Shown one piece after another: positions 14,391 through 23,299 of a DNA stretch of 33,863 nt (positions within the stretch are counted from its first letter, which is position 1; each line of letters starts with the position of its first letter). The notes beneath the pieces are model-generated. The model made no database searches, had not been told where the DNA came from, and was given only the letters and a program-made list of their open reading frames with translations. This DNA is from Paludibacteraceae bacterium (lineage in GTDB: Bacteria > Bacteroidota > Bacteroidia > Bacteroidales > Paludibacteraceae), in NCBI GenBank assembly GCA_905233935.1, contig CAJOFU010000014.1, positions 1 through 33,863 on the forward strand, given 5' to 3'. The position numbers were made by a program, and so were the translations under genes.

Positions 14391-16225
14391 TTTTTTTCGT
14401 AAACAAGGCTGTCGCCTTTGATGATGTAATGACCTGCATAAACGATGGTCTTTTCGGCAATCTGGCGGACAACACTACCGCAATCATAACCGGCATCGTA
14501 GCCGTAGGTTGTCGGGTGTTCAACCATGCAGATACAGGTATATTGCGGTTTTTCCTCGGGGAAGTAGCCTACGAAAGTCATTCTGTGTTCGCGCGACTGA
14601 TAGCGTCCGTTGCGGAAGAGCTGCGCCGTACCGGTCTTACCGGCTATATGCACGCGTTTCGACTGCGCCTTGTAGTCAACCACCCTACCTGCCCATGTGC
14701 GCACAGAAGCCGTACCGAGGTGGTTATCCCAAACGACGTCATGCAAAGCAAGTTTCATCTCTTCAAGTGTACTGCGGCGACACATGCTTCCTTTGAGGGT
14801 TTCGGTGCCAAATTCGCGAACAACCTCATCGTCATCCATGACGCGCTCCACGAGGTAGGGACGGATCATCTTGCCGTCGTTGGCTATACCATTGTAGAAC
14901 GTAAGGATCTGCATCGGTGTCAACTCAACCGAATAGCCGTACGCCATTCGCGAGAGAGTTACTGCATCTTTCGGCACATCAATGCGCGGTTTTTGCGCAC
15001 CGGGAATCTCGCTATACACACTATCGCGGATGCCCATGTTCTGGAGTTTATCCACGAACTTCGAGGCATTCTTGTCGTAACTACTGAGAATCATCTTTGC
15101 AAAGGCAATGTTCGACGATACCGCGAGCGCACTGCGTAGGGTATAAACGGTATCTTTCGGGTGAGCATCAGTGTGACGCGCATTCAGATACGTCCAGCCT
15201 TTGCTATATACCTCAAAGGTGTCAGTCAAGTTCACCTTCCCGTCATCCAGAGCCGCCATCATGGCTATGGTCTTGAATGTTGATCCGGGTTCAACACGTG
15301 TCACGGCGTGGTTGGCTTTCTCGCTGTACGAGCCGTCAATGTTACGGTCGAGGTTACTGATGGCACGGATCTTGCCGGTGTTGGACTCCATCAGAATACA
15401 GCAACCCCACTCTGCTTGTGTGCGCTCGAGACAACCACGCAGAGCGGTCTCGGTTATATCAAGCAGGTTGGCGTCAAGTGTGGTGACAAGGTCATAGCCG
15501 TTGACTGCTTCGCGAACAGATACGTCTTCCCACTTGCCGCCCATTCGTTCGCGCAGAGCAAGACCGTCAATGCCGTGCAAGTAGTCATCGAAAGTTTTTT
15601 CCAAACCTGCGTTACCTTTGCCGTTACTCAGGATCGTACCAAGTGTACGCGAAGCGAGCGAACCGAAAGGTTTCTTGCGTTGCGGTGCGCCTTCAAAGCG
15701 TAAGCCGGACTTATAGTAACCACGTCGGAAGAGCGGCAGTTTTTCTATCTCGCGCTTCTGGATATATGACACGCGATGCGGACAAAGTTTCAGATAACTG
15801 CCGTTCTCGCGTTGCTGTCCCGAAGCTGTCTTGCCATTGGATTTGTGGAAAGACTTAACCATCATTTTCTTGTACTCTGCAGCTGACTTCTCCGGCAGAA
15901 TACGAGCAAGACCTGTGGCTATGCTATCCACATAGCGATAAAACAGCGTGTCTCCGCCTTGGTGCAACGCAGGCACACGGGTGTCCATATACACATAGTA
16001 GCCGGGAATACTGCTGGCAAGCAATCGTCCGTCGCAGTCGAGGATGTTGCCGCGTTGCGGAGCAATGATCGTGGCATTGGGTTTCTGCGTGTCAACCATC
16101 TGCATCCACTTGTCACGCTCGAACCACTGGATGCGGATGATATATATGAGCACAGCCACAAAACCTGCGGCTATAAGCAAGAACACAAGTGCGAAACGGA
16201 ATATGGCATTTTGGCGGGAATCCAT
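14384..16225 (-). CDS. ftsI: Division transpeptidase, penicillin-binding protein
   Basis: This 613-residue class B penicillin-binding protein has one N-terminal membrane helix (about 8-30), a dimerisation region with the RGNILDCDGR motif (58-67), and a transpeptidase domain with PGSTFKT (Ser315, Lys318), SSN (370-372) and KTGTA (530-534). It cross-links septal peptidoglycan. No PASTA domain follows the transpeptidase domain, although many Bacteroidetes FtsI proteins are longer. It lies between ftsL and murE in the usual dcw order, with a 46-base repeat-filled gap to ftsL. The start at 16225 places the short cytoplasmic tail just before the helix. Confidence 0.95.
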   Translation of the reverse strand: MDSRQNAIFRFALVFLLIAAGFVAVLIYIIRIQWFERDKWMQMVDTQKPNATIIAPQRGNILDCDGRLLASSIPGYYVYMDTRVPALHQGGDTLFYRYVDSIATGLARILPEKSAAEYKKMMVKSFHKSNGKTASGQQRENGSYLKLCPHRVSYIQKREIEKLPLFRRGYYKSGLRFEGAPQRKKPFGSLASRTLGTILSNGKGNAGLEKTFDDYLHGIDGLALRERMGGKWEDVSVREAVNGYDLVTTLDANLLDITETALRGCLERTQAEWGCCILMESNTGKIRAISNLDRNIDGSYSEKANHAVTRVEPGSTFKTIAMMAALDDGKVNLTDTFEVYSKGWTYLNARHTDAHPKDTVYTLRSALAVSSNIAFAKMILSSYDKNASKFVDKLQNMGIRDSVYSEIPGAQKPRIDVPKDAVTLSRMAYGYSVELTPMQILTFYNGIANDGKMIRPYLVERVMDDDEVVREFGTETLKGSMCRRSTLEEMKLALHDVVWDNHLGTASVRTWAGRVVDYKAQSKRVHIAGKTGTAQLFRNGRYQSREHRMTFVGYFPEEKPQYTCICMVEHPTTYGYDAGYDCGSVVRQIAEKTIVYAGHYIIKGDSLVYEKNR

Positions 16226-16229
16226 CAGG

Positions 16230-16276
16230 TCATTTTATCATTTAATCATTTACCATTTATTCATTTATTTGTCATT
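16230..16276 (-). repeat. Eight-nt array between ftsL and ftsI
   Basis: On the plus strand tcatt (or ccatt) recurs at 16230, 16238, 16246, 16253, 16261 and 16272, mostly at 8-nt spacing, with A/T filler. It occupies the whole ftsL-ftsI gap and supplies the ftsL stop codon. Confidence 0.65.
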
Positions 16277-16589
16277 TGATGACAATTACAGGTGTGTTGG
16301 CTTCACGGAGTGTGCTGCCGTTCTCTTTAAGCGAACGGGCAATAGTCGATTGACGCGTACTATTAACAAGTTCCGAACTGATGGTTAGCTCTTCGTTGCG
16401 GGCATCGTGGAGTTCTTTCTTGAGCGCACCGATACGCACATATTGCCACTCGGACACAAACCCCATCAGTATGCTCACGAAGATAAACACGCCAATAAGC
16501 ACCATCAACGGGTATTGCTGTGCTACTTTCTCGTTACGGAAGATATCTCCGTTCAGGATCTTTTGCAGTAAACTCAGTCGCTTATCCAT
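16272..16589 (-). CDS. ftsL: FtsL-like division protein
   Basis: The 105-residue protein has a short cytoplasmic N-terminus, one membrane helix (about residues 28-46, YPLMVLIGVFIFVSILMGF) and an extracytoplasmic coiled-coil-like region (50-85). Size, topology and position between rsmH and ftsI identify it as the FtsL-type partner of the FtsQLB division complex; sequence conservation in this family is low, so context carries the call. Confidence 0.85.
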   Translation of the reverse strand: MDKRLSLLQKILNGDIFRNEKVAQQYPLMVLIGVFIFVSILMGFVSEWQYVRIGALKKELHDARNEELTISSELVNSTRQSTIARSLKENGSTLREANTPVIVIK

Positions 16590-16593
16590 AAAA

Positions 16594-16639
16594 TCATTTG
16601 CTCATTTAATCATTTTCTCATTTTTTCATTTTTCTCATT
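16594..16639 (-). repeat. Eight-nt array spanning the rsmH end and the gap to ftsL
   Basis: On the plus strand tcatt recurs at 16594, 16602, 16610, 16618, 16627 and 16635, an 8-nt period with one slip. It fills the gap before ftsL and encodes the last residues of RsmH (NEKNEKMRK), whose stop codon is also in the array. Confidence 0.75.
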
Positions 16640-17569
16640 GGCGATTTTCTCTGCTACGCGGAGTTTGGCGCTACGTGCACGAGGGTTGCGAGCGACCTCT
16701 TCGACACTCGCCGTGCGACCTTTCTCAATGACGCGGAAAGGAGTGAGCGGATTGCCGTAAAAGTCTTTTTCTATCGCTCCTTCGGTATTTCCCGAGCGCA
16801 TAAAGTTCTTTACTATACGGTCCTCGAGCGAGTGATAAGTCAGGATCACCAGCCGTCCCGCCGGTGCAAGCAGTTCTACCGACGCTTGCAACAGTTCGCG
16901 CAGTGCACCCAGTTCGTCATTCACCTCGATGCGCAAGGCTTGGAAGAGGCGTGCGTAGTCCTGTTTGTCTTTGAGCCGCACACAGTCTTGCAGCTGCTGG
17001 GTGGTCAGTATTGCTCCTTGTGCACGCTTGCGGATGATCTGCGCGGCAATGGCACGCGAGTTATTAAATTCGCCGTACAAGTACAGCACACGCGCCAACT
17101 CTTCTTCCGTATAGCTATTGACAATATCTGCCGCCGAGAGCCGTTGTTTGGCGTTCATGCGCATATCGAGCGGCGCATCATAACGAAACGAGAATCCACG
17201 TTCGGCTGCATCGAAGTGATGAAAACTCACCCCAAGATCTGCCAAGATACCATCCACTTGACTGACTCCGTAGTAATCCATGAAGTTCGCCACATAGCGG
17301 AAGTTGCTCCTCACGAACGTAAACCGCTCATCATCAATCCGGTTAGCGTAGGCGTCCAAATCCTGATCTATACCGAACAGCCGCGACTGTTTGCCCATTC
17401 GCTCCACAATACCCCGACTGTGTCCGCCACCGCCGAACGTGGCATCGACAAACACCTGCGGTTTGCTTTCATCAATGCGCAAACCGTCCAACACCTCGCC
17501 CAGCATGGCAGGGATGTGATACACAGGATTGGAGATGTCGGCTAACTCGTTCATTTTGTTGGATTTCAA
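16610..17569 (-). CDS. rsmH: 16S rRNA (cytosine(1402)-N4)-methyltransferase
   Basis: The 319-residue protein methylates 16S rRNA in the decoding centre using S-adenosylmethionine. Motifs are HIPAMLGEVLDGL, the VDATFGGGGHSRGI cofactor loop (about 41-54), DQDLDA, the LADLGVSFHHFD catalytic-region motif and the late LVILTYHSLEDRIVK. It opens the dcw cluster. The start at 17569 (MKSNKM) or 17554 (MNELADI) cannot be separated; the second is nearer the family start. mraZ, which usually precedes it, is absent. The C-terminus is encoded by an 8-nt repeat array. Confidence 0.96.
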   Translation of the reverse strand: MKSNKMNELADISNPVYHIPAMLGEVLDGLRIDESKPQVFVDATFGGGGHSRGIVERMGKQSRLFGIDQDLDAYANRIDDERFTFVRSNFRYVANFMDYYGVSQVDGILADLGVSFHHFDAAERGFSFRYDAPLDMRMNAKQRLSAADIVNSYTEEELARVLYLYGEFNNSRAIAAQIIRKRAQGAILTTQQLQDCVRLKDKQDYARLFQALRIEVNDELGALRELLQASVELLAPAGRLVILTYHSLEDRIVKNFMRSGNTEGAIEKDFYGNPLTPFRVIEKGRTASVEEVARNPRARSAKLRVAEKIANEKNEKMRK

Positions 17570-17601
17570 TTCGTACGAATTGGATTACACAATTCAGCCT
17601 A

Positions 17602-17632
17602 CAAAGTTACAAAAAAAAAATGATATTTGCAA
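17602..17632 (-). promoter_or_regulatory. Promoter of the rsmH-ftsL-ftsI-murE cluster
   Basis: The minus strand has TTG (17630-17632), a 20-nt spacer with a T tract, and TAACTTTG (17602-17609), 33 bases before the rsmH ATG. It is divergent from the TonB receptor promoter. Confidence 0.8.
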
Positions 17633-17680
17633 GCAAAAATTACTTTTCTTTATCGTTTGTGCAAAAAATATCGTATTCAC

Positions 17681-17711
17681 TTGCAAATGTCAGAATTTTT
17701 TAGTATCTTTG
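17681..17711 (+). promoter_or_regulatory. Promoter of the TonB-dependent receptor gene
   Basis: TTG (17681-17683), a 20-nt spacer and TATCTTTG (17704-17711) match the consensus, 43 bases before the ATG at 17755. Confidence 0.8.
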
Positions 17712-17754
17712 CACGGCAATTTGTGGCGCCGAATGCATAAGGCGCGGATTTGTG

Positions 17755-20277
17755 ATGTATAGACGTATTTTAACCATAGTCTTTCTGTTGCTTACGATAG
17801 CAAGTGTGCACGCCGGTCGTGTGCGCTTCTATGGCTATGTGCTTGACGAGCAGAACCGCGGCATCGAAGCCTGCAACGTGTTCTGGAAAGAGAGTGTAGC
17901 CACGACGGCAGTCGGCACTTCAACGAACAAGAACGGCTATTACGAACTTATAGTCGAAAGTCAAAAATCGAAAGTCGAAAGCGGAGAGCTGGATTCGGTG
18001 ACGATAGTGTATTCGATGATAGGTTACGAGACGGTTGAGATGCGACTATTGCCAAACCGCGATGTGCTGAACATCAACATCGAGTTGCGCGAGTCAGGCG
18101 AACAGCTCGCCGAGGTGGAGGTCAAGGGCATACAGCGCCAGCAAGATATGATGGATCGTGTGGATGTCTCGACACGGCGCGTGATACCCGACGTGAGCGG
18201 CAGCAGTATAGAGAGTCTGCTTATCACCTTCGCCGGTGTGAGCCAGACCAACGAAATGAGCAGCCAGTACAACGTGCGTGGCGGCAGTTTTGACGAGAAT
18301 GCCGTATATGTCAACGGCATTGAGGTGCATCGTCCGTTGCTCGTTCGTGCCGGACAACAAGAGGGACTGAGTTTCGTCAACCCCGAAATGGTTGATAACG
18401 TGCAGTTCTCCGCCGGAGGATTTGATTCGCGTTACGGCGATAAGATGTCGTCGGTACTTGACATCACCTACAAACGTCCGCAGGCATTCGAGGCATCACT
18501 GACTGCCGGTTTCCATGGCGGCAGCATCTATGTCGGTGCAGGTGACAGTTCGTTCACCCAACTACACGGTGTACGATACAAGAGTTCGCAATACATGCTC
18601 GGTTCGCTGCAAACAAAAGGTAACTACCGTCCGCACTTCCTCGACTACCAAACCTACATGACGTGGAGGGTCAGAAATCAGAAGTCAGAAATCAGAAGTC
18701 AGAATGATTGGACGATAGCATTTATGGCGAACTACAGCCTGAACTCCTACGGTTTTACACCGGACTCAATGTCATCGTCGTTCGGTACGATGCAGACGGC
18801 ACGCAACCTGACGATCTACTACGAGGGACAAGAACAAGACCTCTTCCAAACGGCGTTTGGAGCACTCAGTGCTCACGGGCACGTTTCGCCTGAGGTGAGC
18901 ATAGGCTTTGACCTGAGCGGATTCTACACCAACGAACGCGAGACCTACGACATACAGGGCGAGTATATCCTGAGCGACCACCCGATGGACGGCTCGGAGG
19001 TCTCGCACGGCGACAACAGCCAAGTCATATCATCCGAGACAACCGAAACATCTACTGTTCTTGGCAAAGGTACATATCACGAGCACGCGCGCAACACCCT
19101 GACCGCCGGCGTTGCCACACTGCAACACACCGGCGAGTGGAAACACGATGCCAACAGCCTCAAGTGGGGACTGAGCGGACAGATCGAATCAATCACCGAC
19201 CATATCAACGAATGGGAATGGCGCGACAGTGCAGGTTACTCTTTGCCGCACACCGATCAGACAATGGAGCTCTATTACGCGATGCGCTCCGATGCCCACC
19301 TGTTGAGCGGACGTGTGCAGGCGTTCATCCAAGACTCCTACACTTGGCACACCGATCAAGCCAAGGTGATCCTCACAGGCGGCGCACGTCTGCACTGGTG
19401 GTCGTTCAACAACGAGGTGCTCGTCTCGCCGCGTGCTTCAGTAGTGATCATGCCGGGTTGGAAACGTGACATCAGTTTCCGTATCGCCACAGGTCTGTAC
19501 TACCAAGCACCGTTCTACAAAGAGATGCGCGACACTGTGACCGACGAGTTTGGCATCACGCGCATCAAACTCAACGACAAACTAAAAGCCGCCCGCACTA
19601 CGCAACTCGTGTTCGGCACGGATTATTACTTCCGCGCTATGGGTCGCCCGTTCAAACTGACGGCGGAAGCCTACGCCAAATATATGGATCGGGGCGTAAG
19701 CTACACGGTGGATAACGTGCGCGTACGCTACTCCGGTCAGAACGATGTGCGCGGCTACACAATCGGTTTGGATCTCAAACTTTACGGCGAACTCGTGCCA
19801 GGTGCTGACAGCTGGATCAGTTTCTCGACGATGCGCTCGCGCGAACAACTGCTCACCCACCCCGAACTCGGCTGGCTGCATGCGCCGCAAGAGCAGCGGT
19901 ATCAGTTTGCCATGTTCTTTCAAGACTACTTGCCGCAACTGCCGCAGTTGCACGCACATCTGCGCTTCGTGTGGGCGGAAGGACTGCCATTCGGCGCACC
20001 GCGAAGCATAACCCTGCGCGGACAAGGACGAATGCCTGACTACCGCCGTATAGACCTCGGTCTGACGCACGTGAGCAATGCGCATAACTACAAGTACATG
20101 AAAAAATCGAAGCACGTCAAGCAGTGGACGATAGGCTTTGAGGTATTCAACCTTGTGGACTGGCGGAACGTCAACTCGTACTTCTGGGTGAGTGACGCCG
20201 AGGGCTACCAGTGGGCGAGCCCGAACTACCTGACCGGCAGAAGATATAACATCAAATTGGCAATAGACTTTTATTAG
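17755..20277 (+). CDS. TonB-dependent outer-membrane receptor with carboxypeptidase-regulatory-like domain
   Basis: From the ATG at 17755 (one codon after an in-frame GTG) the protein has 840 residues. A signal peptide (about 1-21, ending SVHA) precedes a carboxypeptidase-regulatory-like beta-sandwich (VRFYGYVLDEQNRGIEACNV, to about 105), a TonB plug (about 120-235, with SSIESLLITFAGVS, NVRGGSFDENAVYVNGIE and GGFDSRYGDKMSSVLDI), and a beta barrel. It imports an unknown ligand with energy from TonB. No SusD partner is next to it, so a glycan substrate is not implied. Heptamer arrays encode two inserts: VESQKSKVESGE in the regulatory-like domain and VRNQKSEIRSQND, probably in an early barrel loop. 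It has its own promoter. Confidence 0.92.
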   Translation: MYRRILTIVFLLLTIASVHAGRVRFYGYVLDEQNRGIEACNVFWKESVATTAVGTSTNKNGYYELIVESQKSKVESGELDSVTIVYSMIGYETVEMRLLPNRDVLNINIELRESGEQLAEVEVKGIQRQQDMMDRVDVSTRRVIPDVSGSSIESLLITFAGVSQTNEMSSQYNVRGGSFDENAVYVNGIEVHRPLLVRAGQQEGLSFVNPEMVDNVQFSAGGFDSRYGDKMSSVLDITYKRPQAFEASLTAGFHGGSIYVGAGDSSFTQLHGVRYKSSQYMLGSLQTKGNYRPHFLDYQTYMTWRVRNQKSEIRSQNDWTIAFMANYSLNSYGFTPDSMSSSFGTMQTARNLTIYYEGQEQDLFQTAFGALSAHGHVSPEVSIGFDLSGFYTNERETYDIQGEYILSDHPMDGSEVSHGDNSQVISSETTETSTVLGKGTYHEHARNTLTAGVATLQHTGEWKHDANSLKWGLSGQIESITDHINEWEWRDSAGYSLPHTDQTMELYYAMRSDAHLLSGRVQAFIQDSYTWHTDQAKVILTGGARLHWWSFNNEVLVSPRASVVIMPGWKRDISFRIATGLYYQAPFYKEMRDTVTDEFGITRIKLNDKLKAARTTQLVFGTDYYFRAMGRPFKLTAEAYAKYMDRGVSYTVDNVRVRYSGQNDVRGYTIGLDLKLYGELVPGADSWISFSTMRSREQLLTHPELGWLHAPQEQRYQFAMFFQDYLPQLPQLHAHLRFVWAEGLPFGAPRSITLRGQGRMPDYRRIDLGLTHVSNAHNYKYMKKSKHVKQWTIGFEVFNLVDWRNVNSYFWVSDAEGYQWASPNYLTGRRYNIKLAIDFY
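17952..17979 (+). repeat. Four-unit AGTCGAA array inside the TonB receptor gene
   Basis: Units agtcgaa, agtcaaa, aatcgaa and agtcgaa are in exact 7-nt register and encode part of VESQKSKVES in the N-terminal domain. Confidence 0.88.
18670..18704 (+). repeat. Five-unit GTCAGAA/ATCAGAA array inside the TonB receptor gene
   Basis: The units strictly alternate gtcagaa, atcagaa, gtcagaa, atcagaa, gtcagaa. They encode VRNQKSEIRSQN. The same heptamer is used in miaA at 11889-11923. Confidence 0.9.
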
Positions 20278-20284
20278 ATATTAT

Positions 20285-20377
20285 GGAGTCAGGAGTAAGG
20301 AATAAAGACTTAAGTGTACTCGACTTGTGTAACACGTCTTTACTCTCTTTCAGTGAAACGGTCTTTACTCCTTATTC
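20285..20377 (+). other. Repeat and alternative stem-loops between the TonB receptor gene and mutS
   Basis: A heptamer array (ggagtca, ggagtaa, ggaataa at 20285-20305) forms the left arm of a stem: bases 20293-20309 pair with 20361-20377 with one mismatch and one G-T. The 10-mer GTCTTTACTC occurs twice, at 20336-20345 and 20361-20370, so the AAAGAC segment at 20304-20309 can pair with either copy. With the nearer copy, GTGT (20314-20317) and ACAC (20332-20335) also pair. This could terminate the receptor transcript or act as an attenuator for mutS, but there is no clear U tract. No TAnnTTTG promoter for mutS was found here. Confidence 0.5.
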
Positions 20378-20396
20378 AAAATAATACATATAGAAA

Positions 20397-23009
20397 ATGG
20401 CAAATGAGCAATTGACACCGATGATGCGGCAGTTTCGCAACATCAAGGAGCAGTACCCTGATGCGCTGCTGCTGTTTCGTTGCGGTGACTTCTATGAGAC
20501 CTACGCCGAGGATGCCATTCGTGCAGCAAAGATACTGAACATCACCCTCACCAAGCGCAACAACGGCGGCAGTTCAGCGGATAGCACCGCCATGGCGGGA
20601 TTTCCGTTTCATGCCTTGGATACCTACCTGCCGAAACTCGTTCGGGCGGGTATGCGCGTGGCAATCTGCGACCAGCTGGAAGATCCCAAGCTCGCCAAAG
20701 GTCTGGTGCAACGCGGCGTAACCGAGCTCGTCACTCCGGGTGCAAGTTACAACGACGCCAGTTTTGGTCAGAAAGAGAACAACTGGCTATGCTGTCTGAA
20801 TTTTGCCAAGACAAGTATCGGCATCTCTCTACTCGATCTCTCCACCGGCGAGTACCTTGTGGCACAAGGCACGTCGGACTATATAGGCACGCTGCTCACA
20901 AAGTTCGCTCCGAAAGAGGTGCTGTTCATGCGTGGCAAACGTCAAGAGTTTGAGCGGCTGTTCTCGTCGAAGTTCTTTACCTTCGAACTTGAGGACTGGA
21001 TGCTCAATCCCACCACTGCCGAAGAGCGGCTACGCAAGCAGTTTGAGACAACAAACCTCAAAGGCTTCGGCGTAAGCGGTGTGCCCGACGGTATAGTAGC
21101 CGCAGCAGGAATACTGCACTACTTGGATATAACCCAGCACCTGCAAACCAAACATATTCATCCGCTCAGCCGTCTGGAAACCGACAAGTACGTGTGGCTC
21201 GACCGGTTCACGATCCGCAACCTCGAACTTCTCCACCGTCAGAGTGACGACAGCAAGACGCTCTATGATATACTCGACAAGACCGTTACCCCGATGGGAG
21301 GACGAATGCTCTACCGCTGGATGACGTTCCCGCTCAAAGAGGTGCGCCCGATCCGCAACAGGCAGTCGGTTGTCGAATACTTCTTCCGCCATCCGGATCA
21401 GCGCGAGCAGATTCGCGAGAGCCTGAGCCAGTTACAAGACATGGAGCGTACGGTGAGCAAGATCTCCACGGGCAGAATAGGTCCGCGGGAGATGGTGCAA
21501 CTCGGCAATGCGCTCGGCGCCTTGCAGCCCATCAAGCAGATTTGCGAACAGGCGGAGGACAATAGTTATCTGAACAACCTCGGCGAGAACATCAGTCTGT
21601 GCACCGAGATGCGCGAACGAATCCTGCGACAGATCGTTCCCGACCCGCCTTTGGCGCAGAACAAACCCAACACCATTGCCTCAGGCGTAGATGACGAACT
21701 TGACGAGCTGCGCGATCTGCGCGATCATAGCCGCGAGGCAATCGAACGTATCTGCCGGCAAGAGATTGAACGCACCGGCATCAGTAGTCTGAAAGTCGGA
21801 TTCAACAATGTGTTCGGTTACTACCTTGAGGTGCGTAACACCTACAAGGACAACGTGCCCGAGCAATGGACTCGCAAGCAGACACTCGCCAATGCCGAGC
21901 GGTACGTAACCCAAGAACTGAAAGACTTGGAGGACAAGATTACCGCTGCCGATGACCGGATAGCCATCATCGAAACGCGCCTGTACCAAGAACTGATGTT
22001 GTCGCTCGTTGAGTACGTACCGATGATGCAGACCGATGCCCACGTAGCCGCACAGCTCGACTGCCTGCTCAGTTTTGCTGCCACGGCAGCCGAGAACAAG
22101 TATATCTGCCCGGACATCAACGACAGCCTCATCATCGACATCCGCCGAGGTCGTCACCCCGTGATTGAGAAGAGCCTGCCGCTGGGCGAAGAGTATATAG
22201 CCAACGACGTGCTGCTCGACAACAACGGTCAGCAGATCATCATCCTCACCGGTCCGAATATGGCAGGTAAATCCGCCCTACTCCGGCAAACAGCACTAAT
22301 CGTACTGATGGCGCAGATGGGTTCGTTCGTGCCGGCTGAGAGTGCAAGCATCGGTATCGTGGATAAGATCTTCACCCGCGTTGGCGCAAGCGACAATATC
22401 TCGCAAGGCGAATCGACCTTCATGGTCGAGATGAACGAGGCGGCAAGCATCCTCAACAACTTGAGCGAGCGCAGTCTGGTGCTCTTCGACGAACTCGGTC
22501 GAGGCACATCAACCTACGACGGTATAAGCATAGCGTGGGCGATTGTGGAGTATATTCACGAGAACCAGCACCACGCCAAGACGCTCTTCGCAACCCACTA
22601 CCATGAACTCAACGAGATGGAATCCTCATTCACGCGTATACGCAATTATAATGTATCGGTGCGCGAGGTGAACAACAAGATCATCTTCCTGCGCAAACTC
22701 GTTCGCGGAGGCAGTGAACACAGTTTCGGTATTCATGTGGCGAAGATTGCCGGCGTGCCCGAGAGCATCATCCGCCGTGCCAGCGATATACTCAAGCAAC
22801 TTGAGAGTGAAGCGGCTGGCGTTGCCAAACCCGTCACCGGCATCGGACAAACGCGCGACGGACTGCAACTATCGTTCTTCCAACTTGATGATCCGGTTCT
22901 GGAGCAGATTCGCGACGAACTGAAGAGCCTGAACATCAATTCGCTCACGCCGCTGGAGGCACTGAACAAACTCAGCGAGATAAGCAGCCTTGTGGGCAAC
23001 AAACAATAA
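20397..23009 (+). CDS. mutS: DNA mismatch repair protein MutS
   Basis: The 870-residue protein recognises base mismatches and small loops. The N-terminal mismatch-reading motif is intact (GDFYETY, Phe32 and Glu34). The connector, lever and clamp regions follow, then the ABC-type ATPase with GPNMAGKS (about 620-627), the STFMVEM region, [10 protein letters not shown] (about 697) and THYHEL. Length and order are those of bacterial MutS1. The start at 20397 places [12 protein letters not shown] at the expected position. The C-terminal tail after 800 is the usual short dimerisation region. An intact mutS argues against slippage of the nearby short repeats through loss of mismatch repair. Confidence 0.97.
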   Translation: MANEQLTPMMRQFRNIKEQYPDALLLFRCGDFYETYAEDAIRAAKILNITLTKRNNGGSSADSTAMAGFPFHALDTYLPKLVRAGMRVAICDQLEDPKLAKGLVQRGVTELVTPGASYNDASFGQKENNWLCCLNFAKTSIGISLLDLSTGEYLVAQGTSDYIGTLLTKFAPKEVLFMRGKRQEFERLFSSKFFTFELEDWMLNPTTAEERLRKQFETTNLKGFGVSGVPDGIVAAAGILHYLDITQHLQTKHIHPLSRLETDKYVWLDRFTIRNLELLHRQSDDSKTLYDILDKTVTPMGGRMLYRWMTFPLKEVRPIRNRQSVVEYFFRHPDQREQIRESLSQLQDMERTVSKISTGRIGPREMVQLGNALGALQPIKQICEQAEDNSYLNNLGENISLCTEMRERILRQIVPDPPLAQNKPNTIASGVDDELDELRDLRDHSREAIERICRQEIERTGISSLKVGFNNVFGYYLEVRNTYKDNVPEQWTRKQTLANAERYVTQELKDLEDKITAADDRIAIIETRLYQELMLSLVEYVPMMQTDAHVAAQLDCLLSFAATAAENKYICPDINDSLIIDIRRGRHPVIEKSLPLGEEYIANDVLLDNNGQQIIILTGPNMAGKSALLRQTALIVLMAQMGSFVPAESASIGIVDKIFTRVGASDNISQGESTFMVEMNEAASILNNLSERSLVLFDELGRGTSTYDGISIAWAIVEYIHENQHHAKTLFATHYHELNEMESSFTRIRNYNVSVREVNNKIIFLRKLVRGGSEHSFGIHVAKIAGVPESIIRRASDILKQLESEAAGVAKPVTGIGQTRDGLQLSFFQLDDPVLEQIRDELKSLNINSLTPLEALNKLSEISSLVGNKQ

Positions 23010-23032
23010 CAATCAAAAAAAAATATACTACA

Positions 23033-23296
23033 ATGAAAAAAGCAATTATTGCATGCGCCGCAGTTATGACATTAGGATTGATGTCGTGCGGTGACACAAA
23101 GATGTGCTACAAACTGAGCGTTATCGTTGACGGCAGGGAAGTAACTACTGAGTACGTGTTTGGTACGAGTAATGATATTGATGCTTATGCAGCCAAACTG
23201 AAACAAGCCCAAGAGTTGATATTCGGCGAGGCGTTAGTTTCTGTCCAACGTTCGACGTTCTCGAACCTTAAGAGCGAAGCTGATTGCCACGAATAA
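23033..23296 (+). CDS. Small lipoprotein of unknown function
   Basis: The 87-residue protein has a lipoprotein signal sequence: MKKAIIACAAVMTLG followed by the lipobox LMSC with the cysteine at about residue 19. The mature part of about 69 residues has no motif I recognise; it contains two further cysteines and a helical segment (DIDAYAAKLKQAQEL). It begins 23 bases after mutS, so it may be cotranscribed, and ends 3 bases from the convergent ABC transporter gene. Confidence 0.75.
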   Translation: MKKAIIACAAVMTLGLMSCGDTKMCYKLSVIVDGREVTTEYVFGTSNDIDAYAAKLKQAQELIFGEALVSVQRSTFSNLKSEADCHE

Positions 23297-23299
23297 GGC

